From Mesonia phycicola (GTDB taxonomy: Bacteria; Bacteroidota; Bacteroidia; Flavobacteriales; Flavobacteriaceae): DNA of 64,000 nt. Every line of letters starts with the position of its first letter. Position 1 is the first letter of the stretch. Under the pieces are notes generated by a model that was not told where the DNA came from, made no database searches, and saw only the letters and a list, made by a program, of their open reading frames with translations. Shown here in pieces: positions 35,510-46,488 of the stretch. The translations under genes and the position numbers were made by a program. The stretch is from NCBI RefSeq assembly GCF_900141885.1, contig NZ_FQYY01000008.1, positions 124,001 to 188,000 on the forward strand, read 5' to 3'.

Positions 35510-36854
35510 AGTTTAACGCAACTTTAATGGTTTCTACCTCATTACCTATATCTCCAGCTCCCATCATTACTATTACTTCTGCTGAAGAGTTTTCTATATT
35601 TGTTTTTAAAGCTGATCTACTTGTTAAACTTTTAGCTTCTATAGAAATTTTATTTAATAACATTTCTGAATTTACTCCCTCTATAGGTTTTTCTCTAGCA
35701 GGATAAATATCCATCAAAATTACTTGATCAAACTTTGATAGACTTTCTGCAAATTCATCTGCAAAGTCTTTTGTTCTACTAAATAAGTGAGGCTGAAAAA
35801 CAGCTAACACCTTTTTATTAGGGTGCATTTCTCTCACTGCTTGATGTACCGCCAAAATTTCTTCTGGGTGGTGTGCGTAATCTTCTATTAAAACTTTTTT
35901 CTCTGTTTTTAAGTGGTATGTAAATCTTCTTTCAACCCCTTTAAAACTTGCTAAAGCTTTTGCAAGCTTCTCTCCCTCTACACCAAACTTCATACCCATT
36001 GCTAAAGCTGTAGCGGCATTCATTAAATTATGCTTTCCTGGTAAACTAAACTTTATGGATTTAACCTCGTTATTTTCTGCTATAAAATCAAAAATATAGG
36101 TGCCGTTTTCAATTTTAATATTCTTAATGTGGTAATCTGCTTCTTCTAAAACAGCAATAGAATGACCAGTTAATGCCAAATCTTTTTTGTAAAAGAAATT
36201 ATCTTTATTAGAAACTTTTTCTGCAAAATCTAAGAAGGTATTTTTTAACTCTTCTGCCTCTCCATAGATATCTAAATGGTCTGCATCCATAGAGGTAATA
36301 GCTGCAATATTTGGAGAAAGATGTAAAAAAGATCTATCAAACTCATCTGCCTCTACCACAACTGCTTCGTGACCATCTGCTATAAAATTAGTATGATAAT
36401 TTTCACTGATTCCGCCTAAAAATGCGGTAATTTTTACTCCAGACTGTTTTAAAATATGTGCTAAGATGGCAGTAGTAGTGGTTTTACCATGGGTACCTGC
36501 TACTGCTAGTGTTGGATAATCTTTAGTTATCATACCAAGAACTTCTGCTCTTTTCTTTACCTCAAAACCTTTCGTGGTAAAATATTGAAAAACTAAATTA
36601 TCTGATGAAACAGCTGGAGTATAAACTACCAATGTAGTTTTTAAGTTTTTAAAATCTGCTGGTATTAAATCTACCTTGTCTTCTAAAATAATCTGTACGC
36701 CTTCTTCTTCTAACTTTTGGGTAATTTTTGTTGCAGTTCTATCGTAACCTGCAACGTTTTTGTTGTTCGCTACAAAATACCTAGCTAGTGCACTCATACC
36801 AATGCCACCAACACCTATAAAGTATATATTTTGTATGTTATTAAACAACCCCAT
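35499..36854 (-). CDS. murC: UDP-N-acetylmuramate--L-alanine ligase
   Basis: Adds L-Ala to UDP-MurNAc with ATP, the first amino-acid step of peptidoglycan precursor synthesis. The 451-residue protein has the N-terminal UDP-binding GxGGIGMSALA (about 14-24), the P-loop AGTHGKTTT (about 118-126), the metal/substrate region EADEFDRSF and the C-terminal DYAHHPEE typical of MurC. The start is 50 bases after the murG stop, the largest internal gap in the operon. Confidence 0.97.
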   Translation of the reverse strand: MGLFNNIQNIYFIGVGGIGMSALARYFVANNKNVAGYDRTATKITQKLEEEGVQIILEDKVDLIPADFKNLKTTLVVYTPAVSSDNLVFQYFTTKGFEVKKRAEVLGMITKDYPTLAVAGTHGKTTTTAILAHILKQSGVKITAFLGGISENYHTNFIADGHEAVVVEADEFDRSFLHLSPNIAAITSMDADHLDIYGEAEELKNTFLDFAEKVSNKDNFFYKKDLALTGHSIAVLEEADYHIKNIKIENGTYIFDFIAENNEVKSIKFSLPGKHNLMNAATALAMGMKFGVEGEKLAKALASFKGVERRFTYHLKTEKKVLIEDYAHHPEEILAVHQAVREMHPNKKVLAVFQPHLFSRTKDFADEFAESLSKFDQVILMDIYPAREKPIEGVNSEMLLNKISIEAKSLTSRSALKTNIENSSAEVIVMMGAGDIGNEVETIKVALNYES

Positions 36855-36904
36855 TTTATTATTTTAATTATTATGCTTGATACCGAATTAAACTCAGTAC
36901 GTTT

Positions 36905-37996
36905 TTAATTTTTTATCAATTTTTCTATTTCATCTACAATATCTTTTGTTGCATTTGGCTTTGCTAACCTTAAAATATTGTTTGATAATTTTTGCTGAAG
37001 AGTTTCTGAATGTAATATCTCTGAAAATTTATTCTGAAAATTCTCATTTAACTCAGATTCTTTCAACATTACCGCTGCATCTTCTTTTACTAAAGACAAA
37101 GCATTTTTAGTTTGGTGATCTTCTGCTACATTAGGAGAAGGAATAAAAACCACTGGTTTTGCCACCATACATAACTCACTAACAGATCCTGCTCCTGCTC
37201 TAGAGATTATAAAATCTGCTGCTGCATATGCTAAATCCATTCTATCTAAAAATTCGTGTACTTGAATTTCTTGAGATTGGTATTGCTCATATTTTTTAAA
37301 ATATAGCTTACCTGTTTGCCAAATTAGTTGAAGGTTATTAGATTTAAAATAATCTAGATTCGCTTCTACCAATTCATTAACTCTTCTTGCTCCAAGACTA
37401 CCACCAATAATTAAAACTGTTTTTTGATTAGGCAGTAAATTAAAATATGCTTCTGCTTCATTATCTCTTTGTTTTACCTCCACTAAATCTTGCCTTACAG
37501 GGTTTCCTGTAAATATGATTTTGTCTTTTGGGAAAAACTTTTCCATACCTGTATAAGCCACACAAATTTTATCTGCTTTATTAGCTAACCATTTGTTGGT
37601 AATTCCTGCAAATGAATTTTGCTCTTGTAAAACTGTTGGTATCTTTTTTTGATTAGCTACTTTTAATAATGGCCCGCTAGCAAAACCACCTGTACCAATA
37701 ACTACATTTGGCTGAAATGATTTAATTATTTGCTTAGAGCGTAGTAAACTACTTACCAATTTTACAGGAAAAAGTAAGTTTTGAAGGGTTAATTTACGCT
37801 GAATACCGCTAATCCATAATCCTTCAATTTGATAACCTGCTTTAGGGACTTTTTGCATTTCCATACGATCTTTTGCCCCTACAAATAAAAATTTTGCATC
37901 AGGGTATCTACGCTTCAATTCATCTGCAATAGCAATTGCTGGGTAAATATGCCCCCCAGTACCACCTCCAGATAGTATGAATTTTAACTGACTCAT
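36905..37996 (-). CDS. murG: Lipid II synthase MurG
   Basis: Transfers GlcNAc from UDP-GlcNAc to lipid I, giving lipid II. The 363-residue GT-B glycosyltransferase has the N-terminal [11 protein letters not shown] loop (about 10-20), a second G-loop [11 protein letters not shown] (about 200-210) and the C-terminal UDP-GlcNAc site [11 protein letters not shown]. It is a peripheral protein on the inner face of the membrane. The start overlaps the ftsW stop by 4 bases. Confidence 0.98.
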   Translation of the reverse strand: MSQLKFILSGGGTGGHIYPAIAIADELKRRYPDAKFLFVGAKDRMEMQKVPKAGYQIEGLWISGIQRKLTLQNLLFPVKLVSSLLRSKQIIKSFQPNVVIGTGGFASGPLLKVANQKKIPTVLQEQNSFAGITNKWLANKADKICVAYTGMEKFFPKDKIIFTGNPVRQDLVEVKQRDNEAEAYFNLLPNQKTVLIIGGSLGARRVNELVEANLDYFKSNNLQLIWQTGKLYFKKYEQYQSQEIQVHEFLDRMDLAYAAADFIISRAGAGSVSELCMVAKPVVFIPSPNVAEDHQTKNALSLVKEDAAVMLKESELNENFQNKFSEILHSETLQQKLSNNILRLAKPNATKDIVDEIEKLIKN

Positions 37997-39231
37997 ATTG
38001 CTTCGCTTAAAATCTCTAATGGATTATCGTTATCTTCTTCTATTGAGCTTAACTCAGATTCTTTATTTTTAATTTCTTCTCGTTTAGCAGCTACCCCTTG
38101 CACAATGCCCAAAGCTAAACAAGTCATCCAAATAGAAGACCCTCCACTACTAATTAATGGTAAAGTTTGTCCCGTAACAGGAAACAGCTCTACCGCGACA
38201 GCCATATTTATTAAAGCCTGAAATATAATAGGTAAGCCTACTGCTATTACCAACAATTTCCCAAAAACGGTAGGTGCTTTTGTAGAGATAATAACCAACC
38301 TAAATAATATAAATAAGTAAGCTAACATAACTCCGAATGCACCAATAAGCCCCATTTCTTCAACAATTATAGCATAGATAAAATCTGAAGAAGATTGTGG
38401 TAAAAAATTACGCTGTATGCTTTTTCCAATTCCTGCTCCAGCCAAACCACCTCGTGCTATGGCTATTTTTGCTTTTTCTATTTGATAGTCTGCCTCTGTA
38501 TCTTCATCGTTAGTAAAATTTTCTACTCTACTAATCCAAGTATCTACACGGTTAGGAAACAACCCAGGAAAAGCTTTTGCTGATAATCCAAAAAGGGTTA
38601 AAAACACTAATCCCGCTCCTATTATAATTCCTATATATTTTAAAGGATAACCACCTAGAAAAACCAACGTCATTACCATTAAAAATATAATAGCAGTTGT
38701 AGAAAAATTGGCTGGCAAAATTAATATTAAAATTACTGCTACAGGTCCCCAAAGTGGTATAATTGACTCTTTAAATGTGATTTTTTTTCCTTGTATTTTA
38801 GAAAGATATCTAGCCACATAAATCATTAATACCACAGAAGCTAAACTAGAAGTTTGAAATGTTTTTTTAATAATTGGAATTGTAATCCATCTACTTGCAT
38901 TTGCGCCATCTATAGTGGTACCCTGAGCGAGTGTATATAATAATAAAGCTATTACTACCGGAATCATGATTAGAGAAATACCCTTAAAATAATGGTAAGG
39001 CACTCGATGAAATACGTAAATAAGAACAAAACCTGTAAATAAATAAGTAAAATGAGTGGTTAAATAACCAAAAGTACCTCCATCTCCATACAAGTATGCC
39101 AAGTTACTACTCGCACTATAAACTGGTATAAAAGAGAAAACCGCCAAAAGAGCTGCAATAGCCCAAATAGCTTTATCTCCCTTTAAATTAGAGAAGAATC
39201 TTTTAAGTAATATGTCTCTTTTGTTTGCCAC
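37993..39231 (-). CDS. ftsW: Septal peptidoglycan polymerase FtsW
   Basis: SEDS-family glycosyltransferase that polymerises lipid II together with FtsI. It has 412 residues and about ten membrane helices. Family motifs include NAS-R(W) near residues 110-115, [25 protein letters not shown] with the acidic active-site region, and the C-terminal [16 protein letters not shown]. The context (between murD and murG, with ftsI upstream) identifies it as FtsW rather than RodA. A charged cytoplasmic tail of about 30 residues follows the last helix. Confidence 0.97.
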   Translation of the reverse strand: MANKRDILLKRFFSNLKGDKAIWAIAALLAVFSFIPVYSASSNLAYLYGDGGTFGYLTTHFTYLFTGFVLIYVFHRVPYHYFKGISLIMIPVVIALLLYTLAQGTTIDGANASRWITIPIIKKTFQTSSLASVVLMIYVARYLSKIQGKKITFKESIIPLWGPVAVILILILPANFSTTAIIFLMVMTLVFLGGYPLKYIGIIIGAGLVFLTLFGLSAKAFPGLFPNRVDTWISRVENFTNDEDTEADYQIEKAKIAIARGGLAGAGIGKSIQRNFLPQSSSDFIYAIIVEEMGLIGAFGVMLAYLFILFRLVIISTKAPTVFGKLLVIAVGLPIIFQALINMAVAVELFPVTGQTLPLISSGGSSIWMTCLALGIVQGVAAKREEIKNKESELSSIEEDNDNPLEILSEAI

Positions 39232-39236
39232 TCTTT

Positions 39237-40574
39237 TTATAAACTTCTTACGTATTCTTTAAATTGTCTACCTCTGTCTTCGTAATTTTGAAATAAATCA
39301 AAACTTGCGCAGGCAGGTGATAATAAAACGGTATCTCCTTTTTCTGATAAGTGATTTGCAAAATCTACCGCCTCTTTCATGCTTTGTGTTTCAACTAAAT
39401 GCTCTACACAATTACTAAAAACTTCTTTTATTCTTGCGTTATCTACCCCTAGACAGATAATGGCTTTTACTTTTTCATTTACTAGAGAAAGTAATTCTTC
39501 ATATTTATTTCCTTTATCTACTCCACCAACTATCCAAATAGTTTCTGCAGAAACGCTATCTAACGCATAATAAGTTGCATTAATATTGGTTGCTTTAGAA
39601 TCGTTAATGTATTGAACATTATTAATTTTTAATACTTTTTCTAACCTATGTTCTACTCCTTGAAAACTACCTAAGCTTTCTCTAATGGTTTGTTTTCTAA
39701 TTTTTAAAAGTTGTGCTACTGTAGAAGCAGCCATGGCATTTTTTGTGTTATGCTCACCCTTCAACGCGATCTCCTCTTTTGCCATAATAAATTCTTTATC
39801 TTCTATTCTTACTATTATATTGTTATTCTTATCTAGAAAAGCACCTTCTTGAACTTCATTTTTAAAAGTTAAAGGCAGCTTTTTTGCTTTTATTTTATTG
39901 TTTGACAGCCACTCTGCTATCGTTGGATTATCTGCATCATAAATGAAATAATCGTTTTCTGTTTGATTTTTAGTTATTCTAAACTTAGAAGCTATGTAAT
40001 TTTCATACTTATACTCATACCTATCTAAATGGTCTGGAGTTATATTGGTTAACACAGCTATATGAGGTCTAAAATCTTCTACCCCGTCTAACTGAAAACT
40101 ACTCAACTCTAACACGTAATGCTCTGCAGATTTGTTTAATACTGCTTTTGCAAAACTATCTCCAATATTTCCTGCTAATGCAACACTTAACCCTCCGTTT
40201 TTTAAGATAAAATTGGTCCACGTAGCAGTAGTTGTTTTTCCGTTACTTCCGGTAATACCTATAATATTAGAGTCTGTATATTCTGAAGCAAATTCAATTT
40301 CAGAAATCACTTTAACTCCTTTAGCAAATAATTGCTGAACGATAGCTACTTTTTCTGGGATACCTGGACTTTTCATTACCAAATCTGCATTCAGAATTAA
40401 GTCTTCTGTATGCTTTTCTTCTTCCCAGTTTATTTCATTATTTATAAGAACTTTTTTGTACTTGTCTGTAATTTTTCCTTTATCAGAAACAAATACTTCG
40501 TAACCTTCTTTTTTTGCTAGAAGCGCAGTACCTACTCCACTTTCTCCGCCACCAAGTACCACTAGCCTTTTCAT
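39237..40574 (-). CDS. murD: UDP-N-acetylmuramoyl-L-alanine--D-glutamate ligase
   Basis: Adds D-Glu to UDP-MurNAc-L-Ala. The 445-residue Mur ligase has the N-terminal GGGESGVG UDP site (residues 8-15), the P-loop GSNGKTTT (about 111-118), the LSSFQL substrate motif, the NITPDHLDRY signature and the C-terminal LSPACASFD.F..YE.RG typical of MurD. It starts one base before the mraY stop and ends 5 bases before ftsW. Confidence 0.98.
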   Translation of the reverse strand: MKRLVVLGGGESGVGTALLAKKEGYEVFVSDKGKITDKYKKVLINNEINWEEEKHTEDLILNADLVMKSPGIPEKVAIVQQLFAKGVKVISEIEFASEYTDSNIIGITGSNGKTTTATWTNFILKNGGLSVALAGNIGDSFAKAVLNKSAEHYVLELSSFQLDGVEDFRPHIAVLTNITPDHLDRYEYKYENYIASKFRITKNQTENDYFIYDADNPTIAEWLSNNKIKAKKLPLTFKNEVQEGAFLDKNNNIIVRIEDKEFIMAKEEIALKGEHNTKNAMAASTVAQLLKIRKQTIRESLGSFQGVEHRLEKVLKINNVQYINDSKATNINATYYALDSVSAETIWIVGGVDKGNKYEELLSLVNEKVKAIICLGVDNARIKEVFSNCVEHLVETQSMKEAVDFANHLSEKGDTVLLSPACASFDLFQNYEDRGRQFKEYVRSL

Positions 40575-40575
40575 A

Positions 40576-41805
40576 TTATCTTAGTTTTAGTGTTACAATG
40601 GTTATTACAGCCAATAGAATACCTACAATCCAAAATCTTACTACAATTTTACTTTCATGATGCCCTTTTTTCTGGTAGTGATGGTGTAATGGTGACATTA
40701 AGAAAATTCTTCTTCCTTCACCAAATTTTTTTCTGGTGTATTTAAACCAGCTTACTTGCATTACTACAGACAGATTTTCTATTAAAAAAATTCCGCAGAG
40801 AATAGGGATCAGTAATTCTTTTCTGGTTGCTATAGCAAGTACCGCTATAATTCCTCCTATAGTTAAACTACCCGTATCTCCCATAAAAACTTGGGCAGGA
40901 AATGTGTTATACCATAAAAAACCAACTAAAGCTCCTGCAAAAGCAGCTATATAAACCGTCATTTCTCCAGAATGTGGAATATTCATGACGTTTAAATAAT
41001 CTGAAAAGAAAATATTACCAGAAACCCAAGCAAAAAGTCCGAGAGTTAATACTATAATAGCAGAGGTTCCTGCTGCTAAACCATCTATACCATCTGTAAG
41101 GTTAGCCCCGTTAGAAACTGCGGTTACTATAAAAATTACAATTGGTATAAAAATTACCCAAGCGTATTTAGCATAATCTGCATCAATCCAAGTAATTAAA
41201 CTTGAATAATCAAACTCATTATTTTTTACAAAAGGAATGGTAGTTTTTGTTGATTTTTTTTCGCTTTCAAAATTTGTGGTTTTAGTATCTGTTAATTCTA
41301 CTTGAGCCACCTCATCTTTTACCTGCTCTTTTACCGTAATATCTGGATGAAAATACATAGTTGCTCCCACGATAACCCCTAAACCAACCTGGCCAATTAC
41401 TTTAAATCTTCCTTTTAAACCTTCTTTATTTTTTTTGAATGTTTTAATATAATCGTCTATAAAGCCAATAATCCCCATCCAAATAGTGGTAATTATTAAA
41501 AGCCACACATATACATTATCTAGTTTTGCCAAAAGCACCACTGGAACTAATGTTGCTAAAATGATAATAATACCACCCATGGTAGGGGTACCTGCTTTTT
41601 CTGATTGCCCTTGTAAACCTAATTCACGTACGCTTTCGCCTACTTGCTTTTTTTGTAAGAAGTTGATTATTCTCTTACCGAAGATGGTAGAAATAAGTAA
41701 AGAAAGGATGATAGCCAATGCCGCACGAAAAGATATAAATTGAAATATCTGCGCTCCTGGCAACTCATATTGTTCTTCTAAAAATTGAAATAAGTAATAT
41801 AACAT
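40576..41805 (-). CDS. mraY: Phospho-N-acetylmuramoyl-pentapeptide transferase MraY
   Basis: Moves phospho-MurNAc-pentapeptide onto undecaprenyl phosphate, making lipid I. Ten membrane helices and the motifs AGTPTMGG, the catalytic Asp pair in FIDDY (117-118), [10 protein letters not shown] and the C-terminal [10 protein letters not shown] are all present. At 409 residues it is about 50 longer than E. coli MraY. The extra part is a hydrophilic Lys/Thr/Glu-rich insertion at about 155-210, between two helices, as seen in other Bacteroidota. Confidence 0.97.
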   Translation of the reverse strand: MLYYLFQFLEEQYELPGAQIFQFISFRAALAIILSLLISTIFGKRIINFLQKKQVGESVRELGLQGQSEKAGTPTMGGIIIILATLVPVVLLAKLDNVYVWLLIITTIWMGIIGFIDDYIKTFKKNKEGLKGRFKVIGQVGLGVIVGATMYFHPDITVKEQVKDEVAQVELTDTKTTNFESEKKSTKTTIPFVKNNEFDYSSLITWIDADYAKYAWVIFIPIVIFIVTAVSNGANLTDGIDGLAAGTSAIIVLTLGLFAWVSGNIFFSDYLNVMNIPHSGEMTVYIAAFAGALVGFLWYNTFPAQVFMGDTGSLTIGGIIAVLAIATRKELLIPILCGIFLIENLSVVMQVSWFKYTRKKFGEGRRIFLMSPLHHHYQKKGHHESKIVVRFWIVGILLAVITIVTLKLR

Positions 41806-41823
41806 CCTTTTATTTTTAGCTTT

Positions 41824-43287
41824 TTATTTCTCTAATTGTTCTAATAATTCTTTTACAATCTTCATATCGTCAAAATCTGACCTTACTCCATTTACTTCTT
41901 GGTAAGTCTCATGCCCTTTTCCTGCAATCAAAATAATATCATTAGGCGCTGCCATTACACAAGCTGTTTTTATAGCTTGTTTTCTATTTGTAACAGATAT
42001 TACTTTTTTTACATTTTGAGGTTGTACTCCTGCTTCTATCTCTTCTATTATCTGGTCTGGATTTTCTGTTCTTGGGTTATCACTTGTAAAAACAACCTTT
42101 GTACTACACTCAGAAGCTATGTCACCCATTGTTGGGCGTTTAGTTTTATCTCTATCTCCGCCGCAACCTACTACGGTAATTAGCTCTTCATTTTTAGTTC
42201 TAATAGCATTAATAGTTTCTAATACATTTTTTAATGCATCTGGAGTATGCGCGTAATCTACAATAGCTGTAATTTTACTAGAAGAAACGTGGTATTGAAA
42301 TCTTCCGCTAACAGAAGACAATTCACTTATTAACCTCAAATTTTCTAATTCATCTAAGCCTAATAAATCTGCAGTAGCATAAATTGCTGAAAGATTATAT
42401 GCATTAAACTCCCCTATTAACTTGCTCCAAACTTCGTGACCGTTTAATTTTAATAACAAACCACCAAAACTATTTTCTAATAATTGCGCCTTATAATCTG
42501 CCATAGATTTAAGTGCATAAGTTTTTTTGGTTGCTTTGGTGTTTTGAAGCATTATTGCTCCGTTTTTATCATCTACATTTGTTAATGCAAATGCTTCTTT
42601 TGGTAGCTCATCAAAAAACCTTTTTTTCACATCTCTGTATTCTGCAAAATTTTTGTGATAATCTAAATGATCATGAGATAGATTAGTAAAAATTCCGCCA
42701 GCAAACGTTAGTCCGCCAGTTCTATGTTGATCTATACCGTGAGAGCTTACTTCCATAAAACAGAACTCTACTCCTGCTTCATTCATTTCAGCCAAATATT
42801 TATTAATTGTAATAGAATCTGGTGTAGTTAATTTTGTACCGTATTCTTTATCTCCAACCTTAATAGCTACTGTAGATATTAAACCAACTTGATACCCAGC
42901 TCTACTAAATAATTGAAACAATAAAGTTGCAATAGTTGTTTTTCCGTTTGTACCAGTTACTCCTACTAGTTTTAAATTTTCTGAAGGATTTTTATAATAA
43001 TTACTTGCTATTAATGCTAAGGCTTCTTTCGTATTTTTTACTTGAACATAAGTAATACCGCTTATCATATCTTTAGGCAACTCTTCACACACTACCGCTA
43101 ACGCACCTTGATCTTGCGCTTGTTTTATGTATTGATGCCCATCTGACAAAGCTCCTCTAATTGCCACAAAAACATCGTTTAATTGAATTTGCCTAGAATC
43201 AAAATGAAGCTGATTAATTGCTACACTTGTATCTCCTATCACTTTTTCAATAGAAACTTTATAAAGTATGTCTTTTAAATGTATCAA
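41824..43287 (-). CDS. murE: UDP-MurNAc-L-Ala-D-Glu--meso-diaminopimelate ligase
   Basis: Adds the third peptide residue. The 487-residue Mur ligase has the P-loop GTNGKTT (112-118), the MEVSSH and DHLDYH motifs and, decisively, DNPR at 403-406, the specificity motif for meso-diaminopimelate rather than lysine. So the peptidoglycan here is of the A1gamma (mDAP) type usual in Gram-negatives. Overlaps the ftsI stop by 4 bases. Confidence 0.98.
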   Translation of the reverse strand: MIHLKDILYKVSIEKVIGDTSVAINQLHFDSRQIQLNDVFVAIRGALSDGHQYIKQAQDQGALAVVCEELPKDMISGITYVQVKNTKEALALIASNYYKNPSENLKLVGVTGTNGKTTIATLLFQLFSRAGYQVGLISTVAIKVGDKEYGTKLTTPDSITINKYLAEMNEAGVEFCFMEVSSHGIDQHRTGGLTFAGGIFTNLSHDHLDYHKNFAEYRDVKKRFFDELPKEAFALTNVDDKNGAIMLQNTKATKKTYALKSMADYKAQLLENSFGGLLLKLNGHEVWSKLIGEFNAYNLSAIYATADLLGLDELENLRLISELSSVSGRFQYHVSSSKITAIVDYAHTPDALKNVLETINAIRTKNEELITVVGCGGDRDKTKRPTMGDIASECSTKVVFTSDNPRTENPDQIIEEIEAGVQPQNVKKVISVTNRKQAIKTACVMAAPNDIILIAGKGHETYQEVNGVRSDFDDMKIVKELLEQLEK

Positions 43288-45251
43288 ATTGAAGAAATTA
43301 AAATTTGTTGATTAGCTTTTACTTTTTGTCCTTGCTGTATAGATTGTTTTTTTATTTTACCCAATCCGTTCAGTTTTACTTTTAGGCCTAAATTTTCTAG
43401 AATAGCAATAGCATCCATTGCTGGTAACCCTTCTACATTTGGCACTATGGTTTTATATTTTTGAGATACCGCAAAATATCTTTCAAAATTTTTATCTACT
43501 TCTGGATTATCACTCTCTAAATTCTCTACCTCATCTACCGCAGGAGTATCTGTATAAATTTTTTGTGCAATGGTTTTAAAAACTGGCCCTGCTACAATAT
43601 TTCCGTAATACCCAATACTTCTATCTGGCTTACTAATTACCACAATACAAGAGTACTTTGGGTCTTCTGCTGGAAAATAACCTGCAAATGATGCTATATA
43701 TTCAGAACCACCCTTACCTGCTCCATAACCAGTTAAACAAGTTCCTGTTTTACCGGCCATTGAGAAATTTTCTGTGTAAATATTTGCAGCCGTACCTCTT
43801 TTTACGGTTTTCTTCATCATCTCTCTCACCTTCATTGCTGTTTCTTTAGAGCAAACAGAATTTTGTATGATTGGCTGATTATAATCATGAACCACCTTAT
43901 CTCGATCTCTTACTTCTTTTATTAATCTTGGCTTAATCATAATACCATCATTAGCAATAGCATTATAAAAAGCCAAAGTTTGTAATGGCGTAATAGAAAC
44001 CCCATAACCAAAAGACATCCAAGGCAAAGTAGTACCGTACCAATTACTATCATCTGGATGCGGAATTTTTGGAGCCCCTTCACCTTTAATTTCTAATCCT
44101 ATTTTTTTATTAAGCCCCATGTAATCTAAACGATTGACAAATGCCTCTGGATTATCTTTATAACCCTCATAAATAAATTTAGAAAAAGCGGTATTAGAAG
44201 AAACCTCAAAAGCTTTAGCTACAGATATTTTACCATAACCACCTTTATGAGAGTCTCTCACTATACGATCATAATACTTAATTGCCCCTCCTTCTGTATC
44301 TACCACATCTGCAGTATCTACCACCCTATCTTCTAGAGCAGCCACCATTGCCATTAGTTTAAAAGTACTCCCTGGTTCGTGAGACTCCCAAACAGCATAA
44401 TTTCTTTTTTCGTAATATTTACCATCGTCTGTTCTCCCAAGATTAGCCATAGCTTTAATCTCTCCCGTCTCTGTCTCCATCACAACTACCGTCCCGTGAT
44501 CTGCCCTAAAACTAATTAATTGAGAAAGCAACGCGTGGTGTGCAATATCTTGAATATTAATATCTATGGTAGAAACCACATCTAACCCGTCTTCTGGCTC
44601 TCTTTCATTTTCATCACTAATAGGTTTCCACTGTCCTTGTGCTATTTTTTGTTTTAATCGGTGCCCATCTTTCCCTTTTAAGTACTCATCATAAGCTCCT
44701 TCTAAACCAGCCTGACCGTGACCTACTGTTCTTTCTCCTATTTTCCCTAAAGGTCTTTGCCTAACAGTTCTTTGTTCAGAAATAAATCCGCCTTTATAAG
44801 CCCCTAAACGAAACATTGGAAACTCTTTTATTTTTGCATATTGAGAATACCCAACCCCTCGAGCTACTAAAAAATATCTATTTTTATTGGCCCTAGCTCT
44901 TCTTAAAATATTTACATAATAAGACTCAGGCTTCTCAAACATTTTAGAAAGCTCTTTTGCCAAAGGCTTTAAATAAAGATCAAAATTTTCTTGAGACACC
45001 GTTAAGGCATCAAAACGAATATCATATTCTGGCACAGATGTAGCCAACAAACTCCCTTTAGCATCGTATAAATTACCCCTATTAGCAGGTATAGTAAAGT
45101 TTTTAAACACTCTTTTATCTGAAAGTTCTTTATATTTTTCTCCTTCAGAAACTTGAATATTTATCAACTTAAATGCAATTGCAAAAGCAAACAGAAATAC
45201 ACCCCCAGCAATGAAGTACAATCTATAAAGTATGTTTTTTTCTGCTACCAA
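43284..45251 (-). CDS. ftsI: Septal transpeptidase FtsI (PBP3-like) with a PASTA domain
   Basis: Class B penicillin-binding protein that cross-links septal peptidoglycan. The 655-residue protein has one N-terminal membrane helix (about 10-30), a PBP dimerisation domain (about 55-210) and a transpeptidase domain with the catalytic STFK (295-298), SSN (351-353) and KTGT (501-504). One PASTA domain (about 595-655, VPNVEGLPAMDAIAIL...) follows, a feature of Gram-positive-like PBPs and of Bacteroidota. Ends against murE by a 4-base overlap and begins right after the ftsL stop. Confidence 0.97.
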   Translation of the reverse strand: MVAEKNILYRLYFIAGGVFLFAFAIAFKLINIQVSEGEKYKELSDKRVFKNFTIPANRGNLYDAKGSLLATSVPEYDIRFDALTVSQENFDLYLKPLAKELSKMFEKPESYYVNILRRARANKNRYFLVARGVGYSQYAKIKEFPMFRLGAYKGGFISEQRTVRQRPLGKIGERTVGHGQAGLEGAYDEYLKGKDGHRLKQKIAQGQWKPISDENEREPEDGLDVVSTIDINIQDIAHHALLSQLISFRADHGTVVVMETETGEIKAMANLGRTDDGKYYEKRNYAVWESHEPGSTFKLMAMVAALEDRVVDTADVVDTEGGAIKYYDRIVRDSHKGGYGKISVAKAFEVSSNTAFSKFIYEGYKDNPEAFVNRLDYMGLNKKIGLEIKGEGAPKIPHPDDSNWYGTTLPWMSFGYGVSITPLQTLAFYNAIANDGIMIKPRLIKEVRDRDKVVHDYNQPIIQNSVCSKETAMKVREMMKKTVKRGTAANIYTENFSMAGKTGTCLTGYGAGKGGSEYIASFAGYFPAEDPKYSCIVVISKPDRSIGYYGNIVAGPVFKTIAQKIYTDTPAVDEVENLESDNPEVDKNFERYFAVSQKYKTIVPNVEGLPAMDAIAILENLGLKVKLNGLGKIKKQSIQQGQKVKANQQILISSI

Positions 45252-45572
45252 TTATTTATTTGAATTTAGCACCACTATTTTATGTGGTGGTTTTTTTGAC
45301 GCTCCTAAACCAGAACCTTCTAATTTTTTTAAAATAGTAGACTCCATCTTTAACTGCATTAAATCTTTTTCTAGATCTACATGCTCACTTCTTAACTCTC
45401 TTACTTCTTTATTTAATTTAGCTATTTGATGTACTTTTCTTTCTGCACTGTGAGAGCAAGCAATCATTATAATTGCTAATGCTGTACAAAAAAGAATAAA
45501 ACTCCAGTTTTTAAGCGCATCATCGCTTATTAAAAACTTTCCTTTTAAAAAATCGTAAACTCCTCTTTTCAT
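45252..45572 (-). CDS. ftsL: FtsL-like divisome protein
   Basis: A 106-residue bitopic protein: cytoplasmic N-terminus of about 25 residues, a membrane helix (about 24-42), then a charged coiled coil (about 50-90) rich in Glu, Lys and Leu. Sequence is poorly conserved in the FtsL family. The call comes from size, topology and its position between rsmH and ftsI. It would act with FtsQ to recruit and activate FtsW/FtsI. No overlap with ftsI: the stop and the next start are back to back. Confidence 0.88.
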   Translation of the reverse strand: MKRGVYDFLKGKFLISDDALKNWSFILFCTALAIIMIACSHSAERKVHQIAKLNKEVRELRSEHVDLEKDLMQLKMESTILKKLEGSGLGASKKPPHKIVVLNSNK

Positions 45573-45579
45573 ACACCTC

Positions 45580-46488
45580 TTAAAGCTTCTCTCCTATTCT
45601 AAGTTTTGCACTTCTTGCTCTATTATTCATTTTAATCTCTTCTGCTGTAGGAACTATTAGTTTTCCCACTTTCTTAAAAGGAACTGTCATTCTACCAAAC
45701 ATATCTTTCTCTGGCTCCCCTTCAAAAAGACCGTTTCGTATATATCTTTTTACCAATCTATCTTCTAAAGAATGGTAAGAGATAAGACTTATTCTCCCTC
45801 CTTTTTCTAAAACATCTTCCGTTTGTTGCAGAAAATCTTTTAACACTTCTATTTCTTGATTAACTTCTATTCTAATAGCTTGGTAAATCTGAGCTAGAAT
45901 TTTAAACTCTCTATTTTTAAACAAATGCGGCATCAATAGTTCTTTTAATTGATCTCCTGTTTCTATAGGCGCATTCTCTCTTTCTTCTACAATTACTCTA
46001 GCCAATTTCGGAGCGTTTTTTAACTCTCCGTATTGATAAAACATAGAACGTAACTGCTCTTCTGCATAGCCATTAATAACCTCATAAGCGCTAATCTTTT
46101 CTTTTTGATTCATTCTCATATCTAACTTAGAATCAAAACGTGTAGAAAAACCACGCTCAGCAACATCAAACTGATGAGAAGAAACTCCAAAATCACCTAA
46201 AACTCCATCTACTGTTTTATGCCCATAAAACCTTAAAAACTGTTTTAAAAATTTAAAATTTTCAGGTATTAAAGTAAAACGCGCATCATCAATCACGTTT
46301 TGTTTTGCATCAGGATCTTGATCAAAAGCAAACAACTTACCACCTTCTCCCAACCTACTCAATATCTCTCTAGAGTGACCACCACCACCAAACGTAACAT
46401 CTACATACACTCCGTTAGGCTTAATATTTAAGCCGTCTACAGTTTCTTTTAACAGTACTGGATTATGATATTCCAAATTCTCCATCAT
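45580..46488 (-). CDS. rsmH: 16S rRNA (cytosine(1402)-N(4))-methyltransferase
   Basis: Methylates C1402 of 16S rRNA in the decoding centre. The 302-residue protein has the AdoMet motif DVTFGGGGHSREIL (about 29-42), FDQDPDA, the insertion domain, and the C-terminal ISYHSLEDRLVKR and (N)NRARSAKLR signatures. Two consecutive ATGs are possible starts (46488 or 46485). Either way the start lies inside the end of mraZ, overlapping by 23-26 bases, so translation is coupled. Confidence 0.97.
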   Translation of the reverse strand: MMENLEYHNPVLLKETVDGLNIKPNGVYVDVTFGGGGHSREILSRLGEGGKLFAFDQDPDAKQNVIDDARFTLIPENFKFLKQFLRFYGHKTVDGVLGDFGVSSHQFDVAERGFSTRFDSKLDMRMNQKEKISAYEVINGYAEEQLRSMFYQYGELKNAPKLARVIVEERENAPIETGDQLKELLMPHLFKNREFKILAQIYQAIRIEVNQEIEVLKDFLQQTEDVLEKGGRISLISYHSLEDRLVKRYIRNGLFEGEPEKDMFGRMTVPFKKVGKLIVPTAEEIKMNNRARSAKLRIGEKL

